Numbered from the stretch's first letter, positions 38,568-51,975 are shown. The stretch: DNA of 64,000 bases from Solenopsis invicta (GCF_016802725.1 NC_052672.1:5267249-5331248), one strand, 5' to 3'. Notes: generated from the letters alone by a model not told the origin. Translations and numbers: made by a program.

Positions 38568-38716
38568 ACCGGTATTCATAGTCGATTCTTATATTTAAGA
38601 CCGTCTTAAGTACCATCTTAAGATGTCATCAATCAATCAGAGAACAGAATTAGCATCTTAAGACATCGCTTAAGACGAAGAGTCGTGAAATAAGACTCGA
38701 CTATGAATATCAGAGC
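38568..38716. mobile_element. Palindromic MITE, about 150 bp
   Basis: The left end ATTCATAGTCGATTCTTATA and the reverse complement of the right end ATTCATAGTCGAGTCTTATT are near-identical. Both arms also carry CTTAAGAC/GTCTTAAG words, so the element can fold on itself. No coding sequence. Confidence 0.7.
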
Positions 38717-39487
38717 CTCTTTTTTTTGAGGAGTCCAACAACAGGAGTGACTACAAAAGATTAAACAGAGAAAATCACACAAAATTCTTCGAAACCATCA
38801 TGACTTTCAGGGTAAATTTTACGAGAAAGTTTCCTTCGCAAGTAGCGAGATATCTCCAATGGACAATCGTTTCGTTTTACAAGCGGCAAATGTAAGTTTC
38901 TAAGCGCGGACATTTTTTCGCGCGCGCATAATACCTTTCGCACGTGCACGCATGCAAGTCTCACAGAGACAAACAGAGAGAGCATTTACAATCGGTCTTG
39001 CGTTACCGTCCACGCCGTTATGTCACCTGACACTTCGCGGTGGAAGAAATGAAAATAGATCGGACGCGTATCGCCCGTGCACTCCTCTCGATGATTCATC
39101 TAATCCCACGCGCCTCTCCCTTCGACGTTTCTGAATTCCGTCGTAATCGTCGATCTCACGACTCACGGCCTGCCTGCCCGCGGCGGCGAGCGCGATATAC
39201 TTCTTTTTTTTTCTTCCGCGCGGGGTAGATCGATCGGCGCGACGCATTCTATTAAGGAATCGATGACACGCGCGCGAACACGTGCGCGGCCTGCGAAACG
39301 ATGTAACGCCACGAAACAGCGCATGGCGATGGAATGCCGCCACGAAATGGGCGCGAATGGGACGTTTCTGTCCCACGAAATATTTTTGTATGCGGCGTCG
39401 GGGGCGTCTGTACGGAAATAGCCCCTCGTATTTCGCCGCCGCCGCCGTCGCCGCTCTCGGCGCGATGTGACGTTTCGCGTCAAGTTC

Positions 39488-39534
<47 letters not shown>

Positions 39535-41144
39535 TGCATGGTTTTCCGTGGGGCTAAAAATAATTTTTCGTTGCGGCAGGAGCACCCCATTCAAGCGGCG
39601 TTGATGTTTCATAAAAGTCGCGTAATTGAGCCGGTGGCTTTAGTCTCCCTTTCTCTCGGATCGCGGGTGGATTCGATGGGCCGGGAATAAACTGCGGTTC
39701 GACGCGACGGACGCCGAGCACCGAACGATGATCCATAGGGAACGCAATTGAGCCGAATACCCGTTTAATATCTTCCAACGAGTGATCTCTCGCGCGGGAC
39801 TAAAAATAGCTTGTTTATCGCGCCGGGGTCCCGTTGCGGCGACAATCAGAAATAAATCCCATTTTAACTTTCGTACGCCTCGTCATCTTATTAGTGCACG
39901 CGTCGCGTGTCGCCCGCGCCGAAAATAAGAATGCGACGAGCGCGCGAACGTTAATTCCGTCTACGATCCGCGGGAGCGGTCGGATTCTTCGCGTGGAAGG
40001 GTTGCGACGCGCGCGAGACGGCGAACTTTATGCGAGAGCGTGTGTCACGCGTGCCCCAGCTGACAACCAGTCTTTCCTATTTGGCGGTGAGGATTTGCAA
40101 TTTGCGATTTGCACACCGCGCTCGCGTGCGCGCGTAGGTATACGGAGTACGTGTTTATCGATTATCGGCGTGATCGATATGGGTGAGCCAAGGTAAACGA
40201 GTTGTATTAATAATGTTCCGGCGGCACGGCGCGCTGCGGGGCGAGACGGGGTACGCACAGGCCGGCCGGGCACGTTTCAGGCCTCCTCTCGGGGTCCTGA
40301 ATCTCCTTTTTAACGTGACGACTCGCGTAACGACTACGAGCAGTTATACAACCCAATTACTCGACTTCGCGAATTCGCGTTAATCGCGTCGATTCATCAC
40401 TGGCCGATAAATACACGCGTCGCCTTTCGTCGTTTTGCGCGCGAGTCGCAAGATTTATAGGATCGTAACTAACCGTCGATTATTTCGTAATTGAATCTTT
40501 TCTTCACAGCGCCGCGGCGACCGCGCCGCTGAATATCGCACGTTCGCATCGACCTTTACCGCATCTTATCGATCCTGTGATAAGGTCGACGATTACGCAT
40601 CGGAACGAAGTCATCCTGATATCGCGGTGTTTTTCAACCGATAAGATAATTTAGCGTTTGATGATACGAGCGCTATTGCGGTAAACTACGCAATTTCAGC
40701 GATATTTTGTCATTATAAACATTCCGCGGATTTTTTTCACGAGACTCAAAGGATCAACTACAAAGTAGAAGCGTGCGAATCAGTAAAGTATTTGCGAGGT
40801 CGAATCGTATTTAAGACGTTCGAAATCGAATTAAATTGCATCTGAAATTTTCACGTTGAACCGAATCTCTTTGAATCTCTTCGATTCGAATATTAATCGG
40901 ATTTGAATTAAGTTTTTCCAAATTTACATTACATGCTAATTTGAACGTAATAAAGTGCTTTTTGTGACGTTACAGATTTCCGTTTTTTTTTTTAAATAAA
41001 CGAGAAAATTAATTACTTCAAGAATTTATAAAATAATCATAAAAAATTGTTAATGTGTTAAGTAAAAATTTATAATTGATATGAGAGAATAAGTATACAG
41101 GTATACGTACATGTATACGTTTTATAAGTTAGTATGTATCAAGG
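38717..41144. other. GC-rich intron part, nothing recognised
   Basis: GC-rich from 38.8 to 40.8 kb with a CT repeat at 39493-39530 and many short arginine-rich open frames. Then AT-rich. Confidence 0.5.
39493..39530. repeat. (TC)n microsatellite
   Basis: Nineteen TC units without interruption. Confidence 0.97.
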
Positions 41145-41700
41145 TTGAGCAAGTTGATGTATTTTTTCAATTAAATTAAGTTAAAGTTTATGGCTTATAA
41201 AATTGATTTAGTTATGTTAAAAGTTACATAACAGAAAACTAACTAGTTAAAAGTTACGTTAAATTAAATTAAACAAGATGAAAAATTAAATTAGATTAAA
41301 TTAAGTTAAATTAAAAATTACTTTTGAAAAACATTTATATTAAATTAAAAATTTGTAAGTTTTTAAAGTTAGATTAATCAAAACAATATATTATAATATA
41401 GATTATTAAATAAATTTAATATCTTATTTGTAAATTAAATTTATATGAAATAACAAAAAAATACTATTTTTTATATGACAATATTGTTTCTTTTATAATT
41501 TTTTTCTTTTACATAAATACATTTTTAACATATAGAAAAAAGTTAATAAATTAAATAATTATTCAGCACTAAGATCTGTTGTGACTAATAAAGGCCGTAC
41601 TCATATCTATGTAACATTTTCATCGGCCCGAATTTTAAACTCATTGTCAATAAACTAAATTTATTTATGAGTTTTGAAAATAACTAGTAAGTTAATAATT
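41145..41700 (+). repeat. GTTAAATTAA-rich repeat family R7, copy 1
   Basis: AT-rich, with AAATTAAGTTAAAGTTTATG, GATTTAGTTATGTTAAAAGT and AACTAACTAGTTAAAAGTTA in order. The same words occur inverted in 51180-51975. Low complexity inflates the similarity, but the shared order is clear. Confidence 0.65.
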
Positions 41701-42179
41701 AAATTATTTAAAAGTTTTTAATTTTTTAACTTTATTTTTATTATTAGTTACTATCCAACTGATATGTACAAAGAGTATGTCTGAAGAATAACAGAATTTT
41801 TTCAATTTTTTTGTACAAGCTGTCTTTTGCAATTAGTGGCACTCTCAAGTTATATTTGCTAAGTGTTTATATTTTATAGACTGTATACGTGTAATGTAAA
41901 TAACAATGTTATTGTCGAAGAGATAGTACTGTAGTTAACTTTATTACAAAAATATAATGCAATTTTACGTTTTGTTTCAAATTTCATAAAATTACAAACA
42001 TTATGAAATGTTGAAACAAATTTATAAAAACGATTGTCCGTAGTATACATAAATTTTTTGGTAATAAAATGTAAAATTTAAAAAAGTTTTAGAAAATCGA
42101 CAAACGATTATGAACGAAAATTGGAACGCTGATACGCGCCTCAATACAAGATCGGTAACGCGGGAGATATTGATAAAGA

Positions 42180-42335
42180 AAGTATTCGATTCGAAATCAA
42201 ATCATGATTAAAAATCAATGAATAAATATTCTCAAACTATTTGGATTCGAACCTTTCAGATTTAAAAATAAATTCGAATCGATGATTCAAAATTATCGGA
42301 TTATTCGAATTCGAATTATTTGTACATCTTCACAA
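42180..42335 (-). repeat. AATCGA-rich repeat family R4, copy 2 (inverted)
   Basis: The reverse complement contains GAAAGGTTCGAATCCAAATA followed by GTTTGAGAAT, matching 31650-31785. It lies in the intron after exon B, so the two inverted copies enclose exons A and B. Confidence 0.6.
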
Positions 42336-43009
42336 CAAATCGGCATTTTCGAATCGCGAATTCCACAAGGGATGGCGACTAATTAATTTGAATGGATTGA
42401 AGTGATATATATAGTCTCCTTTTTCTCGTCCAGCAGTGAATCATCGTTATTCAGATGCAGTGCTCTGCAACGTTTTCGATTCATTGACCCGCGAGGGCGA
42501 ACGGCGTTTATTTTTCGCGCGTCCATTCAAGAATGCCGAGAAAAATAAGCCGAGACACGAGGCTTCGACGGCCGATATGTCTTGGCAGCCAGCCAAGATG
42601 CGCATCGGCTTTGCATATTGCGAAAATACTGAATGTCGCGGTGAATCTTGTGCTTTTGTTCATATCGACGTGTGACGGCGCATCAAAGCGGATGTGCGGC
42701 GGAATTATTTTAAATGCATGTACGTTGCATACCGTAGGTACACAGCAAATATAAAATACAAGGAGATGGATAACAACTTTTATGGACGGTACTCCGACGC
42801 GATATTTATCCACGTTTCTCCACAAGTGTTCCGCGCAGTCGTTTTCGCAATAAAATGCAATTTCATAGAATATTCGCGATAAGAACGCGTTTCGAAGTAC
42901 ATTTTAGTTATTATGACTTGAACATTGCCGAATGATTTTTTCTTTTTTTCCTGCTTCTATTATCATTTATCATATATGTTTAAATCTTTTGCAACAATTA
43001 AGTACTAGT

Positions 43010-43580
43010 TTAGGCAATACCAACTAAAATCAAAAATTATAAACTGCAAGCTTTTTATGTATATTCTTTTTTTTCTAAATCAATGTCTGTATTCAGCGGA
43101 CAAAGCAGATAAGTGGAGCACTCATTGATTCTTTATTATGTTGAGTTTCACTAGAATCAGTGAAGAATTAAAAGCAAGAATCAATCATATTATTGATAAA
43201 ATAATCTTGACCATAAATATTCAACTTTTGGTTTTGAAACCAATTGCAAACAGTAGAACAGAATAATTTGGCAGCATAAATGGTCATATTGTACTGCAAT
43301 TTTTAGGTATCTAAATAATTTTTAAGCGAGTAAGTGGATCCAAATGAATTTTTGCACGCATATTTGTTAGAGTTTTATTAGCATACATAAAAAATTTGAT
43401 TCAATTTGTAATTGCTATTTTCTCATCAAACTTACAATTAAATATAACAAAATTCGATTTTACGTAAAACTCAAGAGCAAACAAAAATTAAATGACTTTT
43501 GAATCCATAAGAAAATTGTGTTGAGATTTTACACAGATACTCAAACTTTTGTGTAATAACACGCTCAAAATAAATGATGA
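43010..43580 (+). repeat. Interspersed repeat family R8, copy 1
   Basis: Starts GCAATACCAACTAAAAT and shares AGTAAGTGGATCCAAATGAA, AAAAAATTTGATTCAATTTG and AGAAAATTGTGTTGAGATTT with 59375-59760, in the same order and orientation. Confidence 0.65.
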
Positions 43581-45699
43581 AATATGTGTAATTAAATATT
43601 ACAATGTATCTTGAAAAAGTTTCGAAAGTAAAAATGTTTCGTAAAACAGGTTTATTATGTATTGATATGTTAGCGCCATGTAACGGCAGGTTACAGATAT
43701 ATGATTCCATAAGTAATTACTATTCATTACCTGAGATAATGACAGAGATAATGGCAGAGAGTGGCCATAATAAAATACTTTGAAATGTGACATCCTTAAC
43801 ACTGTCTGACGAAATTTTTTTTTTTTTTTTTTTTTCGAAATAATTAATTCTATATTTAAATGGAAAAACATTTGGTATTCATGTCACTACGTTGCGCGAA
43901 ACGTAAGACGCGCGTCTAGTACGTAGCGCCGACCGAGAAAGGCAATTGGCCGACGAATAAGTTAACGAGCGCATTCGGGTTCATCCTAAAAATAACGTCG
44001 TGCCACGAATTCGCGCGATATGCCGCGGCCAAATATAGATTTCGCGGTTATGAATGGAAAAATGCACGCGAATTCCTTGGCCGGCGTCCAAAGGGGCCTT
44101 CTTGGCCGGCGGCCACGAACTTTCGGGCGCCGGTGTTCTAAAGCCAGCCTCACACCGTGCTAGTTCACCGTGCTCGAAACGGAGCAGCTATATCCGTCGA
44201 CGTGCGACACGCCGCACCGCTCCGCGCCGCGCCGCTCCGGAGAGAAGTCGCGCGAGCGCGAGAACACCGCGCGCGAAGAAATAACTCGGCGTCCGCCGGC
44301 CGTGCAAATTCGAGAATTTGCACGACGAAGCCGTGTTAATTGCGATCTCCCCATGTGTTCCCGCGCTTTCCCAGAGCCGCCGACCGATCCTGATGCTCGG
44401 TTTTGCATTCCGTCACGATGAGTCGGCCCGAAACGTTACTCACGCACATCCATCACGTAGAGAACGTTGGCAAATATTAATTAGGGGAACGGAGGCGCGC
44501 GGTCGCGTAGACAAATGAAACGAGACAGCTGTCTATAATATCCATGTCTTTTTGCATCTTGATTTTATTTTTGCTAAAAAAAAATGAAGTAAGAATTTAC
44601 AGGCTCATCCGTTGAAAACTCAACGCCAACGGTTCTTTTCTTTTTCCCCCCTTTTTTTTTGAAGATTTTCTCTAGTTTTCGAGGGAGAATTACGCGTGTG
44701 CGTTTGTGGGAAAATCGTCCATTCCCGTTATCCGGTTGCGCGATCCATTCTGCGGCTTATCCTTTGTGGGCGGTCGTTTCTAGCCGCGGAATGCCCGTCC
44801 GTCGATTCGAGAATAGACGAGAGCGGTCAGTCCGCGCGCTGAGGGCACGCTCTATCAAACGGGCAGCTTGCAAAAATAGGAAATACGGCTCGTGCATTTG
44901 CCCGTGAAATCTATACGACGGCGATCGTAAAACGCCGATAAAGGTTCTGTACCGCATGCTGCGCAATGTGTGTGTGGAATTCTAGTTATTCGGAATACGG
45001 AAGCCTCCCTTTTCACATGGCCACCAGGTCGACCCTTTACTCGCGATTTTTAATTGTTGCATCGCGGTAGATATTGGAAGGAATATAGCGGACCGTGAGA
45101 AAGAACGTATCCCCGACCCGTACGATTCACCGACAAAAATTCTATTCTCAGCTTAAGAACTTTTATCTTATTTTTAGAATAGTTTCATCTAAAATAGACG
45201 CCAAAAGGATCTTAACACAGAACTAAGTTATTATTAATTACAAGCTCTTTTCTTGACTTTAGCAAAGCAATGATATTACTTTCAAGAGAATTCTTCTGAA
45301 GAATTAGTATTAAATATTTTTAATTTTGAAGGATATGTAAGATGAGATTAGGATTGATTCTAGGGTATTGAATTCTTGGAACGTGCACTGTTTGTCGTTG
45401 ATCATAGTGATCTTAATCTTCTAATTGTGTTTGAGTCGTTTTCGAACAAAATACTTTTAAAAAATTTTCATGGTATAAAAATATTATTAACAAAAGATTC
45501 AAGCTTTGTGATATTTTTCTGAATATTTACAATATTTTGTCACATTTTGTTGAATAGAATTATTATAATATTCAAGAATGTAACAATACTTTAATACCAC
45601 GAAAATTTCTCAAAAACGTTCAGCTCGACAAAAACCGACGGTTAGAAGGTTATAAAGATAAAAACAAATTAGTAAAAATTTTAATTACTGATCTTTCAA
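43581..45699. other. Intron, nothing recognised except a short palindrome
   Basis: A poly-T run at about 43816-43835, a GC-rich block at 43.9-45.1 kb, then AT-rich DNA. The 24-bp inverted repeat at 44301-44324 is listed separately. Confidence 0.5.
44301..44324. repeat. Perfect 11-bp inverted repeat
   Basis: CGTGCAAATTC, a GA spacer and GAATTTGCACG. It may be chance or the binding site of a dimeric protein; nothing else supports a function. Confidence 0.9.
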
Positions 45700-46740
45700 A
45701 CATACATGTATCAAATTATATTTTAATATAAGAGGACTATTGTATACTTTAAAAGTTCTTTTAATACATATTCTGCACGAATGAGAATATATTCATTTCT
45801 AGAATATTCTTTGAATCTGAGAACATATTCTTTTTAATAAATTTTTGAATAATGATATTTTATACAGATCATGTTTTATTTTGGTATTTGTAACAATTGT
45901 ATCTTACATCTTAACATAGTGAATGTAATGTAGGAAGTTTGATGCTCCAAGCTTTAAACATTGTGATATTTAAATAATGGATGAAACGGTAATAAAAAGT
46001 GGCTTAAAGAGTTAATTCAATCGTCTCATAGTCAGACAACGTGTACGTTTTAAAGATTAATATAATTTTTATTAGTTTATTTAAATATTTAATTTTTTTA
46101 AAAGGCAAAAAAAATAGTGCTTGTTCCACTAAAATTCACTATTTTAAAATTTTCTCTCATATCTGTGGAAAATCAATCCTAAAGTAAAGCTTATCTTACT
46201 TATACATATATCTTTATAAAAATTAAGAATATGTGCTGCTATTCTATCCTTTAAATAAATTCTCTCTGAAGTTAAGAATAATTTTTGGTGTTCATTTTAG
46301 GAGAGACTACTATAAAAATAAGAAATTCTTAAGCAGTGAATACAATTCTTCTGTATGTTGTCTGAGTTAATTATATTAGCTCTTCAGTCTTTTTTACTAT
46401 CTTCTCATCCTTTTCCATTATTTAAATATTCCATTATAAGTATCACGATGTTAAAAGTTTTGAACAATAACACATTACATTGGCACACTACACTGGCTGT
46501 TGAATTATAACAACATAATTGTTTCAGACATCAAATAAAACAAGATCTGCATAAAATGCATTATTTAGAAGTTTATTAGAAGAAATTTATTCAACGTAGT
46601 TTCAAAGAATATTCTTAGAGAAAAAAGAAATATATTTTTACATGCACTAAGAATATGTGTTAGCAGGGCCTACATAGTATTATATAAAATCCTCTTACTT
46701 TGAGAATATATATTTTTTTTTAGTGTGTAGTAATTCGTAG
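45700..46740. mobile_element. Element R9 with long (about 250-bp) terminal inverted repeats
   Basis: The arm at about 45710-45985 matches the reverse complement of about 46430-46735. Shared blocks are TAAGAGGA, ACATATTCT, AGAATATTCTTTGAA, CAGATC.TGTTTTATTT and AACAATT, ending in ATATTTAAATAATGG. The centre is unrelated AT-rich sequence. No transposase is seen. Divergence between the arms is considerable, so the element is old. Confidence 0.65.
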
Positions 46741-47224
46741 TTCGTAGTAACTCGAGTGTTTTCGAGATTTCTCAAGAATTCCGGAATATCTAAGCACCGT
46801 TGAAGTTGGACGTTTGAAGTCAGAGGAAAGCAACCTTGTTGCTCAAATCTGTTATATCGTTCCACGTATTCAGCACGGTTAAAACACGTTCTCTCTTGAC
46901 GACAGAGTATTTTTCCCTCGATCGCAATCGTCGCAAATAGGTCGTCCGTCCGCTCTTCGCTCGGTAGGCGCAGCGGAGCAGCGCCTACGACAATCTCGGT
47001 CGCGCGATATTTCGTAGATACAGATATATATCGCCACGCGGATTTAATGCGCCGACGACTTGTTTATTCGAGCAACAAATCGCCGGGGCGATGATAAACG
47101 TGGGCAAGTCGCGTGTCGGGCCGCGCATATTACCGCCCGCTAATAATAGACGCGCGTAATAATATCGGCGATAAAATCGGCGCCGAATAGCGCGGACTTG
47201 TGCCAAGTTCGCGCCAAGCCACAC

Positions 47225-47256
<32 letters not shown>

Positions 47257-49319
47257 CATTATTTTATGTATCTATATATAATTGATGTGGCTTTCACGTG
47301 GCGTGCGTAGGTGTCGCGAGTCGAAAATGAGCGTTCCCTTCGAATCCTGCGTCTCGAAATCGCTTTGCGGTCCGCCAAGGACTCTCAATTAGCGCGTTGC
47401 TCTTTAACGGACGGCTAATCCTTTCACCGCGTGACAGACCGAGACTTTGGAGCGTTTACTCGCACCTTTTTTTTGTCGCTTATCGTCACACTTCTCGGTC
47501 AATTAGTAGCCTTTTACGTGTCGCAAGAGGAGGACTTGGTTGGCCAAGAGCGACAGCCGGTGAGGCGGCAGAAGCTAATCTCTCAAGCGACTAGTTCCTC
47601 TCTTTCTCTTTCTTTCTTTCCGAATCTAATCACCGAGCAATACGCTATGCAATTAGCGCGCGTCTACAGAATGTTATTAGCGTCAATATTTCGTTGCGAA
47701 CATAGTGAGTAATGTCGTTTCACAGTTGCGCAGTAGAAACTATTAAGACGACGGAAATCTGCAGCTTCATCATAAGCATTTCAATTTTATTTAAATCAAT
47801 CCGCTTGGTAAAATTTCCATTCTTTTCGTATTTCTTGTATGTAATGGTAGATATATAGATTTTTATTTTATCTCAGTATGCATTCTCTTATGAATCTGCG
47901 TTAGTATTACATGTACTATATCTGAAAATCAAGCCAGTGACGATAGAAACGAGTGCACGCTCCGAAATTTCGACATTCGCGCTCGTTTGTTCCGGCGAGA
48001 CACATTTGGAACAATGAAGAAAACCGCGAAGCGCGCGCGACATGGTACAAAAGCGAATGGCGTTCCCGTAACGAAGTGCTGTCTAAGTAATTGCGACACG
48101 TTTTAGTGCTTGTCGCAGTTTCACGTGCTCGCTTTCGCTAACAGCGGCAACAGCAGCAAAATCACCGTGCGGAGAAGGTAATAATCGTTTACCGCGTAAA
48201 GCGACGTTACATCACACGACCGAGTCCTCACTCGCGATGACAATCCGACGATCACGTCAGCGATCTTTGCAGTCGACTCGTAAAGCTTGCCCCAAATGTG
48301 AAGTCGAATCGCATGCAGCGACGTCAGCTCTCGGTTCCGCGTCCCGTGACATCTGCACATTCCACGTAACGACGGAAATAAATATTAGCTTCTCTGGATG
48401 TTACACAATTAAAAATGAAAACGATTGCGAGCTGAGATGCGTGTCGCATCGCGTCAACGTCTTTCATCGTATGCGATATGCGTTACTCACCGTAAACACC
48501 GCGTGTTTTCTGATTCTGTCGTTTGTGACGAGTGATTAATAGTAGAGTGATAGAGAAAATATGGCATCACCGCAAGAAAAGTGACACAAAGCGAAATTTT
48601 TCGAATTTTGCATTATATGCGGATAGTGTTTCAGATATTTTTTTCACATTAACCTTCAATCAGGAAAAGTAGCACAAGTTGATACAAATAAAAACAGAAA
48701 AAAAATGAAAACGAAAAAGATGACATAAGTAAAAATAAGATAGTTTTTTAAATTAACTGGGTTTCTCAGTTTTCTTATTTGTCATGTTAACTTTTAATTG
48801 TTGATTTATGCAATTTTTTTATGCTTATGTCTTTATTTTTTTTATATTTCTTATATCATTGCAAGTAGCATTCAATTTATTTATGACGACTTGTTTGTTA
48901 TGGCATAAATATATTTGCGTCTCAATTGCATCTTACATTCATATTTGTTACCTTGTATTTGTTATTTATTTTTCTACACTTTTCTACACTTATAATATAA
49001 TTTTATTATCTCCTTGTATTTTTCTTAATTGGAAATCTTTTGTATTTTTGTTTGTATATATATGTATGTACAATACCGATTAAAAATTGGGACGTGCTAT
49101 GCGATGTTTCCCTATTCGTTCAATAAAAGCAAACTTAGATCTTAGCTGAAATAACATTTGTAGATATACCTGTTGGCATCAAATATTATATAATTAGAGA
49201 ATTAGAAATTGTACGTAAAATCACACAAAAAAAACGTTATTTTAGCACTAAGATCTATGACCGCTTAAGCTTCAATTTATTTGTGTTTCTATACTTCGGT
49301 CGAAATAATCTTATTTAAA
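46741..49319. other. Intron, nothing recognised
   Basis: GC-rich at 46.9-48.5 kb with a TA repeat at 47230-47256, then AT-rich. Open frames are short. Confidence 0.5.
47230..47256. repeat. (TA)n microsatellite
   Basis: About thirteen TA units. Confidence 0.96.
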
Positions 49320-49690
49320 AACAAAGTTACTGAGTTAATAAGGGTGTTTGTGTTTTGACAGAATAATGATCCTAAACATGCGTTAAAATCATTCTAGGGA
49401 TACCTCGAAAATGAAATATAAAACTCAAAACACTAAAAACATTGTCTGATCTCCTCATTCGCCGTACCCACACCCAAAAATAAAATTTTTATGGGATTTA
49501 AATGGGCTCATTCGAACGATCCGACCAAAGAATTAAATAACGCTCTTTGATGTTCTAAAAATTGCCTGGGAGAGGCTGTTCCAGCGGAAACGCTACTTAA
49601 ACCAATAAAAAGGATGCCAAAAATGTATTCTGCTGTAATAAAAGCTCGAGAAGGATACATCAATGAAAATATGTGAGACTATGTCAAAAT
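49320..49690 (+). pseudogene. Decayed Tc1-type transposase (C-terminal part)
   Basis: Two conserved Tc1-family segments survive on +. QNNDPKH (49359-49379) is the catalytic-core motif usually seen as QQDNDPKH. A C-terminal stretch, LKPIKRMPKMYSAVIKAREG in part (from about 49587), follows the family pattern SMPRR...VIKA.GG. Between them FDVLKIAWERLF resembles the pre-C-terminal helix. The three segments lie in different frames and stop codons interrupt the sequence, so it cannot be active. The N-terminal domain and the terminal repeats were not found. Confidence 0.8.
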
Positions 49691-51179
49691 TTAAAGACAT
49701 TAGACTATTATAAAATATTTATTTTTGTTTCATGTTTTTCTTAGGGTAAATTTTAAATTATGTTCCAATATAATTTTGCAATAAATTTTCTAAACATATA
49801 TAAATTTTTTTATAGATTATAGCCGTACTTCTAACGAACTTGAAACTGGCTATTTTTTATTAACTTTGAGTTGACTTGTGTTTAATATTGTCATAAGTAA
49901 TTAATTAATTTTTAAATGCGCAATTTATCTTTCTCCTGAAAAATTATATATATGTATATACTTTCAACCGATATCACTTTTCTTGCTGCGTGATGTATAA
50001 TATACTACTACACAATGCATTTTAAGAATAATACTCGCTCATGTAATAATGATTCTCCTGAGCCGTGGCACCCATGTGAGCATCTCAGCATCATAAAGAC
50101 GCGCCTGCAGCTCGCGGATCTACGGGGTGGTACTAGGATCTCCCATTAAGAGCTCGATGAATCGATTTCATCGAATACACCGCCGTGCCTAATGAACAGA
50201 CGATGATATATACATCTTTCTCAGCCGAGCTCTTCATCGCGAGATGTAGTTCCTGGTAAGAAGAGTTCGCTGCGAGGCCAACGAGCGGCTCATTGATGAA
50301 TCTCGAGAGGCGAGCGAGGTCGATCGCCTCTCTTCCTTAGAAAATCCGATGAAAAGCGACGGATGTCCGACTTGCTTTAATAAGACAATTCGCGTTTATT
50401 CGTCCGCGGGCAGAGAGAGAGAACTGATGATCGATTCGTCGAATTAATTCTTGCGAATCGTCGATTAACGTCGTACTTGGGGTTCTGCGTAACGCGCAGC
50501 CAGTCAATTAAACGAAGAATTAATTATTTGTAATTTGATGAATATATGTATCCCTCGGCTGGATGGTTCAATACTTTTGATAATTCAACGAAATTACATT
50601 CAGAAGATACTACACAGGATGTTCTCATTCGCATTTATTAGGCAATTAAGACGCGAATTAATGCGTACTTCTCGCATCACGAACACAATGGCCAACGAGT
50701 TTGCCGAGCGAGCAAGTCGTATTCCGCTTTATTACCATAACGCGGAGATAAAACGTGCGTGTCGTCGCGATATATGTTATCAACCGGCGTATTTATCAAT
50801 TATTACCACACGTATGCATTTACGCATGCAGCGGACGCAGCGCAAATAACTTCCTAACATATAAAGTCTATTCATTCAGCTGCTCATTAAGGCACAAGTA
50901 AAACAAGATAATGAAGAACGATGTAATCTCTTAAATATTTTTATTAATTATGAAAATTATTATTTATTTTTACGCTATTTCAATTAATATTAAGAATTAA
51001 TTAATGGTGTTAAATTTATTACTATTAACACTATTATTATTCATTATCATTCATTATTATTAATAATTATTATTTTTATTATGAAAATAAATAATACATT
51101 TTCTTCTGCTTCATTTCTTCCAGTATGGCGACATTTTAATCAATGCTATTTTATCCATTAAGCAGGATTGGCTAGTAAT
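49691..51179. other. Intron, nothing recognised
   Basis: AT-rich with a moderately GC-rich block at 50.05-50.85 kb. A 104-codon open frame at 50535-50849 has no domain. Confidence 0.5.
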
Positions 51180-51975
51180 TAATTGAAAGTTAAATAATAA
51201 AGTTAAAAAATTAATAACTTTTAACTTAATTTTAAGTGATTTAATTTTTAATTTTTACTAGTTATTTTTGAAACACAAAAATAAACTTTGATTTATTAAC
51301 TTTTTTCCTGAGCTGAAAATTTATCTATAATATATAAAAGAATAAAATACATTCCTTTATAAAAAAAAACAATATTTCGTTGTTATAGAAACTTAATTTA
51401 CAAATAAAATATTAACAATTTTTTTGTTTTTTTTAATTATAATTATTTCAAGTAATCTAACTTTAAAAATTACGAATTTCTAATTTAATATAAATAATGT
51501 TTTTCAAAATTAACTTTTACTTCAACTTAAATTAATTTGATAATTTTTAAATAATCCTGGTCGAGGTAATATTTTTCTCACTAATTTCTTTATAGTTTTT
51601 TGAGATTAGAGGGATAGAAATGCGTGCAAGCATTAAAAAATAATTAAATTGATTAGCAATTTAATTTCGTGATATTACACTTAGGATTCTTTTTAAAAAA
51701 CCGTGTTTTAAGTCCGGAAAAACATTCGGCGTGCAGTTTGGGAAACCTTGTAAATGTTTGTAAATTCACCTTGAAAATTCTTGAGCACTAAGAACTGCTT
51801 TCAATCGGTATTGTTATCTCTCGTTAGTTTAATTGGTTGTTAAAGTAATTTAATTTTAACGTAATTTTTAACTAGTTAGTTTTTGGTATTTTCAATAACT
51901 TTTAACATAACTAAATTAATTTTAAAAGCCATTAACTTTAACTTAATTTAGTTACAAAAATATATTAACGTATCC
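51180..51975 (-). repeat. GTTAAATTAA-rich repeat family R7, copy 2 (inverted, interrupted)
   Basis: The reverse complement of about 51830-51970 matches 41150-41270 closely. About 51180-51550 matches the later part of copy 1. The 280 bases between (about 51550-51830) have no counterpart and look like an insertion of unknown type. Confidence 0.6.
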
